NCBI GenBank assembly: GCA_014381785.1 | Contig: JACNKZ010000053.1 | Coordinates: 1-43,541, forward strand | Length of the DNA: 43,541 nt | Source of the DNA: Kiritimatiellota bacterium | GTDB taxonomy: Bacteria; Verrucomicrobiota; Kiritimatiellia; Kiritimatiellales; Tichowtungiaceae | Direction: 5' to 3' | In this document: positions 15,245 through 23,506 of the stretch, piece by piece | Position numbering within the stretch: the first letter of the stretch is position 1 | Layout: the number at the start of each line of letters is the position of its first letter | The notes under the pieces: model-generated | Seen by the model: only the letters and a program-made list of their open reading frames with translations | Database searches by the model: none | Told to the model about the DNA's origin: nothing | Program-made: the position numbers and the translations under genes

Positions 15245-15320
15245 CCCTTTTTCTGCCTTTTTCCGGCATCCGAAGGATCTGGCGGCGGGGACAATTTTCC
15301 GCGGGAGGTCTAAATCAGGT

Positions 15321-17093
15321 CTAAACCCGTTCTTTCTCGGTGTATTTTGTATGTAGCAATTCATGCGAAAGGTGGCCGAGCGGCGCGCCGAGGAAATCCT
15401 CATAGAGCTTAGCAACCGCCTCGTTCTCATGCGACTTGCGCAACGTCTTGCCCTCGTCCTCCGCATAAATAGCCGCAATGCGCTTCTTGCGAACTTCATC
15501 GGTAGTGATACGCGGCTGTCCGCCGCCACCGATGCAACCGCCGGGGCAGGTCATCACCTCGACGAAGTGATAACTCGCCTCGCCGGCGCGGATTCGCTCA
15601 ATCAGCTTGCGGGCATTGCCCAGCGTGTGCACGACCGCAATCTTGGCAGTAACGCCTTCGAGGAAGCTCCATGCGGGCACCGTGCCTTCGATGGTGATCT
15701 CGGCCTCTTTGATGCCGTCGAGTCCGGCAACCGGTGTCACATGCAGGTTGTCGAACGGCAGTTCGCGGCCAGTGACCAGCTCGTAGGCGGTGCGCAGCGC
15801 GGCTTCCATCACTCCGCCGGTGTTGGCGAAGATATCGGCGGCGCCGGAACCGAGTCCGAGCGGTGCATCCATTTCGGAATCTTCCAATGCCTGGAAGTCG
15901 ATCCCGGCCTGGGTGATCATCTTGCCCAACTCGCGGGTGGTGAGCACAACATCGACATCCTGCACGCCGCTGGAATTCATTTCGGCGCGCGCAGCTTCAA
16001 ACTTTTTGGCCGTGCAGGGCATTACGGAAACCATGAACATCTCTTCCGGCTTTTTGCCGAGCTTCTGGGCATAATAGGTTTTCACCATGGCGCCCATCAT
16101 CTGCTGCGGCGATTTGCAGGTGGAGAGGTTCGGAAGCATATCTGGATAGAAATATTCCATGAACTGAATCCAACCGGGCGAGCAGCTGGTAAACATCGGC
16201 AGCGCGACGTCTTCTTTGTCGACCAACGCCTTCTTCAAGCGCGTCAGCAATTCCGTCCCCTCTTCCATAATGGTGAGGTCGGCCGAAAAATTGGTGTCGA
16301 ACACGGCGTCGAATCCCATGCGGCGTAGCGCGGTGGTCATCTTGCCGGTGACGAGCGTGCCGGGCTCCATACCGAAGCATTCGCCGAGGGCGGCGCGAAT
16401 GGCGGGCGCGGTCTGTACGACAACGGTTTTCGTTGGATCGTCGAGCGCCGCCCAGACCTCGTCGGTCTGGTCACGCTCGGAGATGGCTCCGACGGGACAG
16501 ACGGCCGCACACTGACCACACTGTACGCAGGTCACCGTGTCTAGGTTTTGCGCGAAGGCGGGGCCGATGGTGGTCTTAAAACCGCGGCTTTGCGGGAAGA
16601 GCGCAGATACGCTCTGTATTGCGGTACAGACCGTTACGCAACGGCGGCAGGAAATGCACTTAGCGCTGTCTCGGACGAGTCCGACCATGCTGTTATCCTT
16701 ACAGCGCAGCGCTTTTTCGCCTTCGTAACGAAGCTCCTTGATGCCAAGGTCGTGGGCGAGATTTTGCAATTCACAGTCTTCGTTGCGGTCGCAGGTCTGG
16801 CAATCACCATCGTGCTCGGAGAGCAGCAGCTCAACAACAACCTTGCGGGCTTCGCGCACGCGGCGGTTGTTGGTGGATACTTTCATACCCTCGGAAACAG
16901 GCATAACGCAGGAGGCCACCAGATCGTGCACCCCTTCGATCTCGACCAGACAGACGCGGCATGCGCCGATGGCCTGGATCTTTTCGAGGTAGCACAGCGT
17001 GGGAATTTTGATGCCTGCCTGCTTGCAGGCCTCCAGCACGGAGAGTCCTTCAGCAACCTCAATCGGACTATTATCAATTGTTAGATTAATCAT
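15321..17093 (-). CDS. hydA: [FeFe] hydrogenase catalytic subunit, HydABC (group A3-like)
   Basis: 590 residues. N-terminal NuoG-like [2Fe-2S] domain (IPTLCYL...GACRVC), His-ligated [4Fe-4S] domain (HDGDCQTC...C), two [4Fe-4S] ferredoxin motifs (CISCRRCVTVC, CVQCGQCAAVC), then the H-cluster domain. L1 is TSCSPGW (T302-W308), L2 MPCTAKKFE (C360), L3 MTCPGGCIGGGGQP (C516, C520); a short small-subunit-like helical tail ends the protein. L1 has Ser where the textbook motif TSCCPxW has a second Cys, a form I recall from multimeric hydrogenases. It makes or oxidises H2, normally bifurcating electrons between NAD(P)H and ferredoxin with HydB and HydC. It starts 28 bp after hydB with AAGGAA as ribosome site. 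The HydE/F/G maturases are not in the window. Confidence 0.95.
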   Translation of the reverse strand: MINLTIDNSPIEVAEGLSVLEACKQAGIKIPTLCYLEKIQAIGACRVCLVEIEGVHDLVASCVMPVSEGMKVSTNNRRVREARKVVVELLLSEHDGDCQTCDRNEDCELQNLAHDLGIKELRYEGEKALRCKDNSMVGLVRDSAKCISCRRCVTVCTAIQSVSALFPQSRGFKTTIGPAFAQNLDTVTCVQCGQCAAVCPVGAISERDQTDEVWAALDDPTKTVVVQTAPAIRAALGECFGMEPGTLVTGKMTTALRRMGFDAVFDTNFSADLTIMEEGTELLTRLKKALVDKEDVALPMFTSCSPGWIQFMEYFYPDMLPNLSTCKSPQQMMGAMVKTYYAQKLGKKPEEMFMVSVMPCTAKKFEAARAEMNSSGVQDVDVVLTTRELGKMITQAGIDFQALEDSEMDAPLGLGSGAADIFANTGGVMEAALRTAYELVTGRELPFDNLHVTPVAGLDGIKEAEITIEGTVPAWSFLEGVTAKIAVVHTLGNARKLIERIRAGEASYHFVEVMTCPGGCIGGGGQPRITTDEVRKKRIAAIYAEDEGKTLRKSHENEAVAKLYEDFLGAPLGHLSHELLHTKYTEKERV

Positions 17094-17121
17094 TTTTCGA
17101 ATTCCTTTTTTAAAGTTCCCA

Positions 17122-20100
17122 TTACCATGTGTGGACTTCTTCGCGGTGGTCGCAACGCAGACAGCGCTTTGCCTGGCGGATGGCCGTGGCTTCGTCCCAC
17201 GGCTGCTCGACCTCGTCGAAGTTACAGCGCCGGCGTTCCACGGGGATGAGCGGCTGCTTCTCGCGTTCGCACATCAACGGTTCCGCATCGGGATCAAAGG
17301 ATGTGTTGTTTTTCTTTTCAGCGCGCCAAAAGGCATTGTTTTTACCGGTCAGCATCAGATCGATTCCCGCCGCAGCCTTTTCACCATCGGCAACCGCTTC
17401 GATCACCGAGGACGGGCCGGTGGCGACATCGCCACCCGCAAAGATCCAGTCTACGGAAGTCTGTTTGGTCAGCGCCTCGGTGGCCACATACCCATTGCGC
17501 TGAACGCTGAGCGTGGTTTCGCCGGTGATTCCGGGCAGATCGACACGCTGGCCGATCGCGGCGATCACCTGATCGCACGGAACAACAAAGTCCTCGTCTT
17601 TGCCGGCCACGGGGCGGCGGCGACCGGAGCGATCGAACGCGCCAAGCTCCATGGGCTTGCAACGAACACCGACAACCTTGCCGTTTTCGATGACGAGCTC
17701 TTCGGGCGAGGTCAGCAGCTTCAGCACGACGCCTTCGGCTTCGGCCTCTTCGATCTCTTCTTCGTAGGCGGGCATCTGGTCACGCGTACGGCGATAGAGC
17801 ACCGTGACGCTTTCAGCATCGAGACGAGCCGCCGTACGGGCCGCATCAATCGCGGCGTTACCGCCGCCGATGATGACGACGTTTTTACCAACCGGCACCG
17901 AACCGCGAATGTTGTATTCGCGCAGGAAGCTGATTGCCTCACAGACGCCTTCGGCATCCTCGCCGGGCAACCCGAGCGTGAGCCCTTCCGGAGCACCAAC
18001 CGCGAGAAAGACGGCATCGCAGCCCTCTTCCTTCAGGCTCTCGAGAGTAAAATCCTTGCCCAGGGTTTTATTGCACTGAATGTCGACGCCGAGGCGTTCG
18101 ATCATGCGAACCTCACGAGCGAGAATTTCGCGCGGCAGACGATAAGACGGAATGGTCTGCGCCATCATACCGCCGGGGCGCGGCGCGGTTTCGTAGAGAG
18201 TCGGCTTATAACCGAGGCGCGCGAGGAAGTAAGCACAGGAAAGCCCCGCCGGGCCGGCGCCGATGATGGCGATCTTTTTGGCGGCGTTCTTTTTGTTCTC
18301 CTTGCACTCCGGCACCTGAATGATCATTTCCTGCTCAACCATGTAGCGCTTGACGCCGCGGATGGAGAGCGGGCTATCGAGCGTGGAGCGGCGGCAGTGA
18401 TCTTCGCAGGCGTGGAAGCAGATGCGCGCGCAAGCGGCGGCGAACGGATTGCGTTCGCGGTGCAACTTGAGGGCCTCGGCATAGCGTTTTTCGCCAACGA
18501 GCGACACAAAGCCTGGAATGTCGACCGACGCCGGGCAGGCGCTCTGGCACGGTGCACGCACCAAACCGGCGCAGACACCGGCGCGGCACTTCTTCTCGCG
18601 GATATGCTCTTCGTATTCTTCGCGGAAGTGGCGGATCGTCGAAAGAACCGGGTTGGCGGCGGTTTTACCTAACCCGCACAGCGCGGTTTCCTTAATCTGG
18701 CTGCCGAGGCTGATTAGTTTCTCGATGTCGCCTTCCTCCCCGTCCCCGGCGCAAATGCGTTCGAGGATTTCAAGCAGCCGCTTGGTGCCGACGCGGCACG
18801 GCGTGCATTTTCCGCAGGATTCTTCCTGAACAAATTCGAGGAAGAAACGGGCAACGTCAACCATACAGCTGTCTTCGTCCATGACAATCAATCCACCGGA
18901 ACCCATGATGGCTCCCAGTTCGTTAAGCGATTCATAGTCAAGCGCAACATTGAGGTGCTCCTTCGGGATACAACCGCCGGAGGGGCCCCCGAGTTGCGCG
19001 GCCTTGAAGGGCTTGCCGTCCGTAATGCCGCCGCCGATATCGTAGATGAGCTCGCCAAGCGGAACACCGATCGGCACTTCGACGAGGCCGGTATTGTTCA
19101 CTGCGCCGGCGAGGGCGAACACCTTGGTGCCCTTGCTCTTTTCAGTTCCCATCTTGGCATACCAATCAGCTCCCTTGAGGGTGATGACCGGAATATTGGC
19201 AAAGGTTTCGACATTGTTGAGCAGCGTCGGTTTGCCCCACAGGCCTTTGATGGCAGGGAACGGCGGGCGCGGGCGGGGTTCGCCGCGATTGCCTTCGATG
19301 GAGGTCATGAGCGCGGTTTCTTCGCCGCAGACGAACGCGCCGGAACCCATGCGGATTTCGAGGTCGAAGCTGAACCCGGAACCGAGGATATTTTCGCCGA
19401 GCAGGCCGAAGTCGCGCGCCTGGTCGATAGCCTTTTGAAGGCGTTCGATGGCAACGGGATATTCGGCGCGGCAGTAGACATAGCCACGGCTTGCGCCAAC
19501 GGCGTAGCCCGCGATGGCCATTCCTTCGATGACGCTGTGGGGGTCGCCTTCTAAGAGACTGCGATCCATAAACGCGCCGGGGTCGCCTTCGTCGGCATTG
19601 CAGACCACGCTCTTGGGCGTGGCGGGAGCCTCACGGGTAAATTTCCATTTGAGGCCGGTCGGAAAGCCTCCTCCGCCCCGCCCGCGCATGCCGGACTTGA
19701 GGACGTTATCGACAACGGCTTCGTCGGTCATTTCGGAAAGGGCTTTGGCGAGGCCTTGGTATCCCTTGACTGCGATGTATTCCTTGATTGCGAGCGGATC
19801 AATGTTGCCGCAATTGCGCAGGGCAACCTTGTTTTGTTTCTTGAAGTAGTCGATCAGGTCGATGTCGGCGACTGGCTTGCCGCTTGCGGCATCCTTATAG
19901 AGGAGCTGGTAGACGATCTCGCCCTTGCCAACATGCTGCTCGATGATGGTCTTGGCGTCCTCGGCGGTGATGCCCTGGTAGAATACGTTGTCGGGCATGA
20001 CCTTGGCGACGGGGCCGGCGGCGCAGGGACCCATGCAGCCGGTTTCAATCACTTCCACCTTGTGGGAAAGGTTGTTGGCTTCGATTGCCTCGCGCAATGC

Positions 20101-20271
20101 CGCGCAAATTTCGAGCGCACCGGAGGCCAGACAGCCGCCGCCAACGCAAACGAGAATCTGGCGAACAGAGTCGCCGCTATGAGATTTATAGTCGAACCGC
20201 AGCCCGAGCTTCAGGATTTCTGCTTCCTGCAACTTCTTCAGGTCGGAAAGGGATGTAAGTTTTTTAGACAT
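17122..20271 (-). CDS. hydB: HydB diaphorase (NuoF-like) fused to GltD/NfnB-like NAD(P)H flavoprotein
   Basis: 1049 residues in one uninterrupted frame. Part 1 (1 to about 575) is HydB: thioredoxin-like [2Fe-2S] domain (CVGGGC...CMGPCAAG), NADH site GRGGGGFPTG (about 195-204), FMN-region CNADEGDPGAF, and [4Fe-4S] motif SCGKCTPCR (about 483-491). Usual HydB then ends in a two-cluster ferredoxin domain; here that is replaced by part 2 (about 590-1049), a complete GltD-type module: Cys-rich N-terminus (CQSACPASVDIPGF, ACARICFHACEDHC), FAD fold IIGAGPAGLSCAYF (about 667), nucleotide fold IIGGGNAAIDAART (about 795) with LYRRT suggesting NADPH, and the C-terminal IFAGGDVATGPSSV. It may couple H2, NAD, NADP and ferredoxin in one complex (inference). 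Starts 2 bp after hydC with GGAGGA. Confidence 0.93.
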   Translation of the reverse strand: MSKKLTSLSDLKKLQEAEILKLGLRFDYKSHSGDSVRQILVCVGGGCLASGALEICAALREAIEANNLSHKVEVIETGCMGPCAAGPVAKVMPDNVFYQGITAEDAKTIIEQHVGKGEIVYQLLYKDAASGKPVADIDLIDYFKKQNKVALRNCGNIDPLAIKEYIAVKGYQGLAKALSEMTDEAVVDNVLKSGMRGRGGGGFPTGLKWKFTREAPATPKSVVCNADEGDPGAFMDRSLLEGDPHSVIEGMAIAGYAVGASRGYVYCRAEYPVAIERLQKAIDQARDFGLLGENILGSGFSFDLEIRMGSGAFVCGEETALMTSIEGNRGEPRPRPPFPAIKGLWGKPTLLNNVETFANIPVITLKGADWYAKMGTEKSKGTKVFALAGAVNNTGLVEVPIGVPLGELIYDIGGGITDGKPFKAAQLGGPSGGCIPKEHLNVALDYESLNELGAIMGSGGLIVMDEDSCMVDVARFFLEFVQEESCGKCTPCRVGTKRLLEILERICAGDGEEGDIEKLISLGSQIKETALCGLGKTAANPVLSTIRHFREEYEEHIREKKCRAGVCAGLVRAPCQSACPASVDIPGFVSLVGEKRYAEALKLHRERNPFAAACARICFHACEDHCRRSTLDSPLSIRGVKRYMVEQEMIIQVPECKENKKNAAKKIAIIGAGPAGLSCAYFLARLGYKPTLYETAPRPGGMMAQTIPSYRLPREILAREVRMIERLGVDIQCNKTLGKDFTLESLKEEGCDAVFLAVGAPEGLTLGLPGEDAEGVCEAISFLREYNIRGSVPVGKNVVIIGGGNAAIDAARTAARLDAESVTVLYRRTRDQMPAYEEEIEEAEAEGVVLKLLTSPEELVIENGKVVGVRCKPMELGAFDRSGRRRPVAGKDEDFVVPCDQVIAAIGQRVDLPGITGETTLSVQRNGYVATEALTKQTSVDWIFAGGDVATGPSSVIEAVADGEKAAAGIDLMLTGKNNAFWRAEKKNNTSFDPDAEPLMCEREKQPLIPVERRRCNFDEVEQPWDEATAIRQAKRCLRCDHREEVHTW

Positions 20272-20273
20272 GG

Positions 20274-20795
20274 CTACGCGTCCTCCTTTTCATAATACGG
20301 GGCGAGAACCTGCTTGATGCGGGCAGGTTTTACACGCTGATGAACATCGTCGTTAATCATGATCGCCGGAGCTAAACCACAGGCACCGAAGCAGCGAGCC
20401 ACTTCAAGTGAAAAATTTTTGTCCGCCGTCGTTTCGCCGACATCAATCCCGAGCTCTTTTTTAAGTGAATCGAGAACCTGTTTTCCGCCCCGCACATAGC
20501 AGGCGGTTCCCAAACAGACGCGGACTACGTTTTTGCCACGCGGTTGGGTCGAGAAAAAGGAATAAAAACCGACCACGCCGGCCACTTCGCTATAGGGTTT
20601 ATTCAGTCCCGTGGCAATGTGCCGCAGAACGTTCTCCGGAAGGTACCCGAACAATCCCTGCGCAATCTGCAGAACGGGAATCAGCCCGCCCGAGTTGTCT
20701 TTGTACTCCTCCAGCACCTCATCCAGCCGGGTCATCAGCTCCTGTTCGTCCACATCTGAACAGCCGGCACAAGTCGTTTTCAAACCATCACTCAT
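20274..20795 (-). CDS. hydC: HydC / NuoE-like [2Fe-2S] subunit
   Basis: 173 residues from ATG 20795, chosen because GAGGGG precedes it by about 8 nt; an in-frame ATG farther upstream (20888) would place the promoter inside the gene. The helical N-terminal part (LIPVLQIAQGLFGYLPENVL) and thioredoxin-like [2Fe-2S] domain are those of NuoE. The ligand pairs are CLGTAC (C-x4-C) and CFGAC (C-x3-C). The family passes electrons between the diaphorase and the other subunits. First gene of the hydC-hydB-hydA operon. The extra N-terminal Cys pair TTCAGCSD is not part of the normal fold. Confidence 0.93.
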   Translation of the reverse strand: MSDGLKTTCAGCSDVDEQELMTRLDEVLEEYKDNSGGLIPVLQIAQGLFGYLPENVLRHIATGLNKPYSEVAGVVGFYSFFSTQPRGKNVVRVCLGTACYVRGGKQVLDSLKKELGIDVGETTADKNFSLEVARCFGACGLAPAIMINDDVHQRVKPARIKQVLAPYYEKEDA

Positions 20796-20860
20796 CCTGA
20801 AATCCCCTCGTTTTTGCACTCCCGTGTCAGCACGGCATAGGCCACGCATATAAGCGGTTA

Positions 20861-20888
20861 AGTGTAACAGAAAATCCGGAAGTCTCAA
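20861..20888 (-). promoter_or_regulatory. Sigma-70-type promoter for hydCBA
   Basis: Minus strand -35 TTGAGA (20888-20883), 16-bp spacer, -10 TACACT (20866-20861), about 65 bp before the hydC ATG. Confidence 0.55.
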
Positions 20889-21411
20889 GCCAACACCTTG
20901 CTAAAAGTTCGGATTTAGACGAAATCGCGCTAAACCCCGTGCTTTTCCAATCCTTGGAAAAATACCAGACGGAATTCCAGGCATTGGAAAAGCCAGCGGT
21001 TTTAACCCCACTTGGTTTCCAATGTGTGGAAAAGAAATATCAGTTGCTTCCACCCAAGACGTAATCGAGAGATGCCGCACGGATGTGCGGCAAGGAGCGC
21101 AGCGACTGGTTTAACGAAGTGCCGTGGCAATGCTTGGAAAAATTTAGCCGCGCCCCCATGCTAGGGGTCCACCCGAGACGAAGGTGAGAGAGGCTGACAC
21201 ACTCGACCAACGGGAGAGAGGCCACGCGGATGTGTGGCAAGGGGCGCAGCGACTGGCAATTGTGACGCCAACGCGTTGGAGCAAAGCGGAAACATAATTT
21301 ACCACCGGTAAATAATGAGCGCAGCGAATGGTTCAACGAAGTGTTTTGGAATGAAGTGGAAAAATAATTTTCCATCGGCGAATAATGACCAGAGGGAACG
21401 GTTCAGTGGCA
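20889..21411. other. Divergent hydC-dinB spacer with several repeats
   Basis: 523 bp with no gene. It contains palindrome copies at 20945-20959 (exact), 20975-20989 and 21017-21031 (one mismatch each) and a partial one near 21127. A separate repeat has hairpins TGCCGCAC-GGAT-GTGCGGCA (21073-21092) and GCCACGC-GGAT-GTGTGGC (21221-21238), each followed by CAAGG(A/G)GCGCAGCGACTGG. A third GAGCGCAGCGAATGG copy lies at 21315-21329, and an ACGAAGTG block follows two of the three. No promoter for dinB is obvious. Confidence 0.65.
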
Positions 21412-22596
21412 ATGTCTGAAAAAACCATACTACATGTCGATATGGACGCGTTTTTCGCGGCGGTTGAGCAGCACGACAACCCCGAATTGCGCGGCAAACC
21501 GGTTGTGATCGGATCGCCGCGCGATAAACGCGGGGTGGTTTCCACCTGTTCCTACGAAGCACGGCAATACGGCATCCATTCCTGCATGCCGTCGCGCACC
21601 GCCGCGCAGCGTTGCCCGCGGGCGATCTTCCTGCCGGTACGGATGGCGCGCTACCACAAAGCCTCCTCACAAATTATGGAAATCTTCGAGCGCTTCACCC
21701 CGCACGTTCAGCCGCTCTCGTGCGACGAAGCGTTTCTGGATGTAACCGGGTCGATACACCTGTTCGGCGACGGCCCGACGATTGCCCGCAAAATCAAGGC
21801 CGCCATTCTGGCCGAAACCGGACTCACCTGCTCGGTCGGTGTGGCTCCAAACCTGTTTCTGGCTAAAATCGCCAGCGATATGAACAAACCGGACGGCCTG
21901 ACCCTCGTCCCTTTTTCCGAAAAACTAATTCCGGCCTTTCTGGCCCCGCTGCCCATCAAGCGCATGTGGGGTGCGGGCGGAAAAATGCAGGCCGTTCTCA
22001 AAACGCACAACATCCACACCATCGGTGATCTGCAAAACGCAGACCCCGGGCTGTTGTCCAAATGGATAGGCGAAAATGCGGCGGCCTCCTTCCGTCGCCG
22101 GGCGTTTGGACTCGATGAGCGGAACGTCGAAACCGGCACAGAAGAAAAAAGCATCTCCAACGAAATCACCTTCGGGAAGGATGAGAGCGATCCGGAACAA
22201 GTCGAGCAGCGGCTAATGGGTCTGGCCGACAAAGTGGGCAGTCGCCTGCGCAAGGCCGGCTTCTATGCCGCCACCGCACAGATCAAAGTGCGCTGGAGCG
22301 ACTTTTCGACCATCACCCGCCAGCGGCGGCTCGACCCCGTCTGCTGCGATGACATCACCCTGCGCGAAACCGCACTGGAGCTGCTGCGTAAAGAGGGCCT
22401 GCATTCCCCCGTCCGCCTGATCGGCTTCGGTGTGAGCGGCCTGCGCGAAACCGCCGAGTCCCCGCAGATGGATCTTTTTGCCTCAGAAAAAACACAGCTA
22501 TCGACCAAGCGCGAAGCCCTCAGCCGCGCCGTTGACGCTATCCGCGAAAAGTTTGGACGAATGAGCATTCGAAGAGGATCATCGCTCAATGACTAA
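21412..22596 (+). CDS. dinB: DNA polymerase IV (Y-family, translesion)
   Basis: 394 residues from ATG 21412, where the conserved N-terminus (SEKTILHVDMDAFFAAVEQ) begins; an ATG 27 bp upstream is an alternative. Catalytic acids: D10 and D12 in HVDMDAFF, D105 and E106 in SCDEAFLD. Also YEARQYGI, TCSVGVAPNLFLAKIASD and the thumb helix-hairpin-helix around KRMWGAGGKMQ. The little-finger domain follows, and the C-terminal QMDLF is a typical beta-clamp-binding motif. It copies damaged DNA with low fidelity. Its end overlaps rlmA by 8 nt, so the two are co-transcribed and probably coupled. Confidence 0.95.
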   Translation: MSEKTILHVDMDAFFAAVEQHDNPELRGKPVVIGSPRDKRGVVSTCSYEARQYGIHSCMPSRTAAQRCPRAIFLPVRMARYHKASSQIMEIFERFTPHVQPLSCDEAFLDVTGSIHLFGDGPTIARKIKAAILAETGLTCSVGVAPNLFLAKIASDMNKPDGLTLVPFSEKLIPAFLAPLPIKRMWGAGGKMQAVLKTHNIHTIGDLQNADPGLLSKWIGENAAASFRRRAFGLDERNVETGTEEKSISNEITFGKDESDPEQVEQRLMGLADKVGSRLRKAGFYAATAQIKVRWSDFSTITRQRRLDPVCCDDITLRETALELLRKEGLHSPVRLIGFGVSGLRETAESPQMDLFASEKTQLSTKREALSRAVDAIREKFGRMSIRRGSSLND

Positions 22597-23506
22597 CAGC
22601 CCCCTCCTTTGCCCAGTCTGCCGCGACGCCCTCTGTCTGGAAGCGCGAACGTATCACTGCGCAAACAGTCACTCGTTTGATTTGGCCAAAGAAGGTTATG
22701 TGAACCTGCTGCTGAGCCATCAGCGTAAATCCAAAAACCCCGGCGACGACAAGGCGATGATTCAGGCGCGGCGGCGCTTTTTTGATTCCGGAGCGTTCGA
22801 TCCCGTCACAAAAGCCATCCACCATTCGACAGCCCACATTCCACATCCCACCATTCTCGACTGTGGTTGCGGCGAAGGTCATTTTCTCGGGGCGCTGAGT
22901 GCCTCCCTTCGATCCGGCTCCGTCGGAGACGTCGCCCCACCTTCAGATTCCGAACTCGCAGGTAGGGCGAGCCTCTCCGAGCGAGCCGAGCAGTTGTTTG
23001 GGATAGATATTTCCAAAGAGGCGATCCGCTGCGCGGCGAAGCGCTATAAGGACGTCACGTGGATTGTCGCCAACGGCATGCGCAAGCTGCCGCTTGCGGA
23101 CCATTCGATGGACTGCATTCTGAGCGTGCTGGCTCCGCGTAACACGGAGGAGTTTGCCCGCGTCCTCAAGCCGGAGGGACAACTCATTCTCGGCGTGCCC
23201 GGCCCCAACCATTTGATTGAACTGCGCACCCTGCTCAACGCCAGCGCCAGTGACTTTGAGGAAAAGGCCGATGAGGCCGCCATAAAATGCGCTCCACTGT
23301 TTGCTGAAACGGCGCGTGAGGCTGTGTCGTATGAAGTCGCGCTCAACAAAGAGCAAATCACGGATCTGATTCAAATGACCCCGATTTTCTGGAACTCCGC
23401 TCCGGACGCTAAAGAAAAGGCACAACGGCTCAACGAACTGAACATCACCATCAGCTTTGCGCTTTTGAGCCTGCAACCATCCGGTCGAGTCCGGCGTAAT
23501 CCTTGA
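22589..23506 (+). CDS. rlmA: RlmA-type 23S rRNA (guanine-N1)-methyltransferase with inserted segment
   Basis: 305 residues. The N-terminal zinc site uses C8, C11, C24 and H28 (CPVC...HCANSH), then SFDLAKEGYVNLL and the SAM-binding motif ILDCGCGEGHFLGAL (about 89-103), GIDISKEAIRCAAKRY and ILSVLAPRNTEEFARVLKPEG. This is the RlmA(I)/(II) layout, which methylates G745 or G748 of 23S rRNA. Between the SAM glycine loop and GIDIS lie about 25 extra residues (about 104-135, rich in Ser, Ala and Arg) that family members lack; they coincide with a DNA hairpin repeat (22923-22980). The function is probably retained because the insert falls in a loop. The 3' end overlaps the opposing prmC by 56 bp. Confidence 0.88.
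   Translation: MTNSPLLCPVCRDALCLEARTYHCANSHSFDLAKEGYVNLLLSHQRKSKNPGDDKAMIQARRRFFDSGAFDPVTKAIHHSTAHIPHPTILDCGCGEGHFLGALSASLRSGSVGDVAPPSDSELAGRASLSERAEQLFGIDISKEAIRCAAKRYKDVTWIVANGMRKLPLADHSMDCILSVLAPRNTEEFARVLKPEGQLILGVPGPNHLIELRTLLNASASDFEEKADEAAIKCAPLFAETAREAVSYEVALNKEQITDLIQMTPIFWNSAPDAKEKAQRLNELNITISFALLSLQPSGRVRRNP
22923..22980. repeat. Hairpin repeat inserted in frame in rlmA
   Basis: Arms TCGGAGACGTCGCCCCACC (22923-22941) and GGTAGGGCGAGCCTCTCCGA (22961-22980) are nearly reverse complements. The right arm matches the reverse complement of 43201-43228 (GGTAGGGCGGGCCTCGCCGA on minus), an intergenic copy. It codes for about 20 residues within the extra loop of RlmA. Confidence 0.7.

Noticed and set aside
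16999-18672. 557-codon plus-strand frame across hydA and hydB
   Set aside because: Spans two convincing minus-strand hydrogenase genes; no domain is visible in the plus frame.
20945-21031. CRISPR array suspected from spaced repeats
   Set aside because: The repeats are 15 bp, irregularly spaced, in both orientations, also inside genes, with no cas genes.
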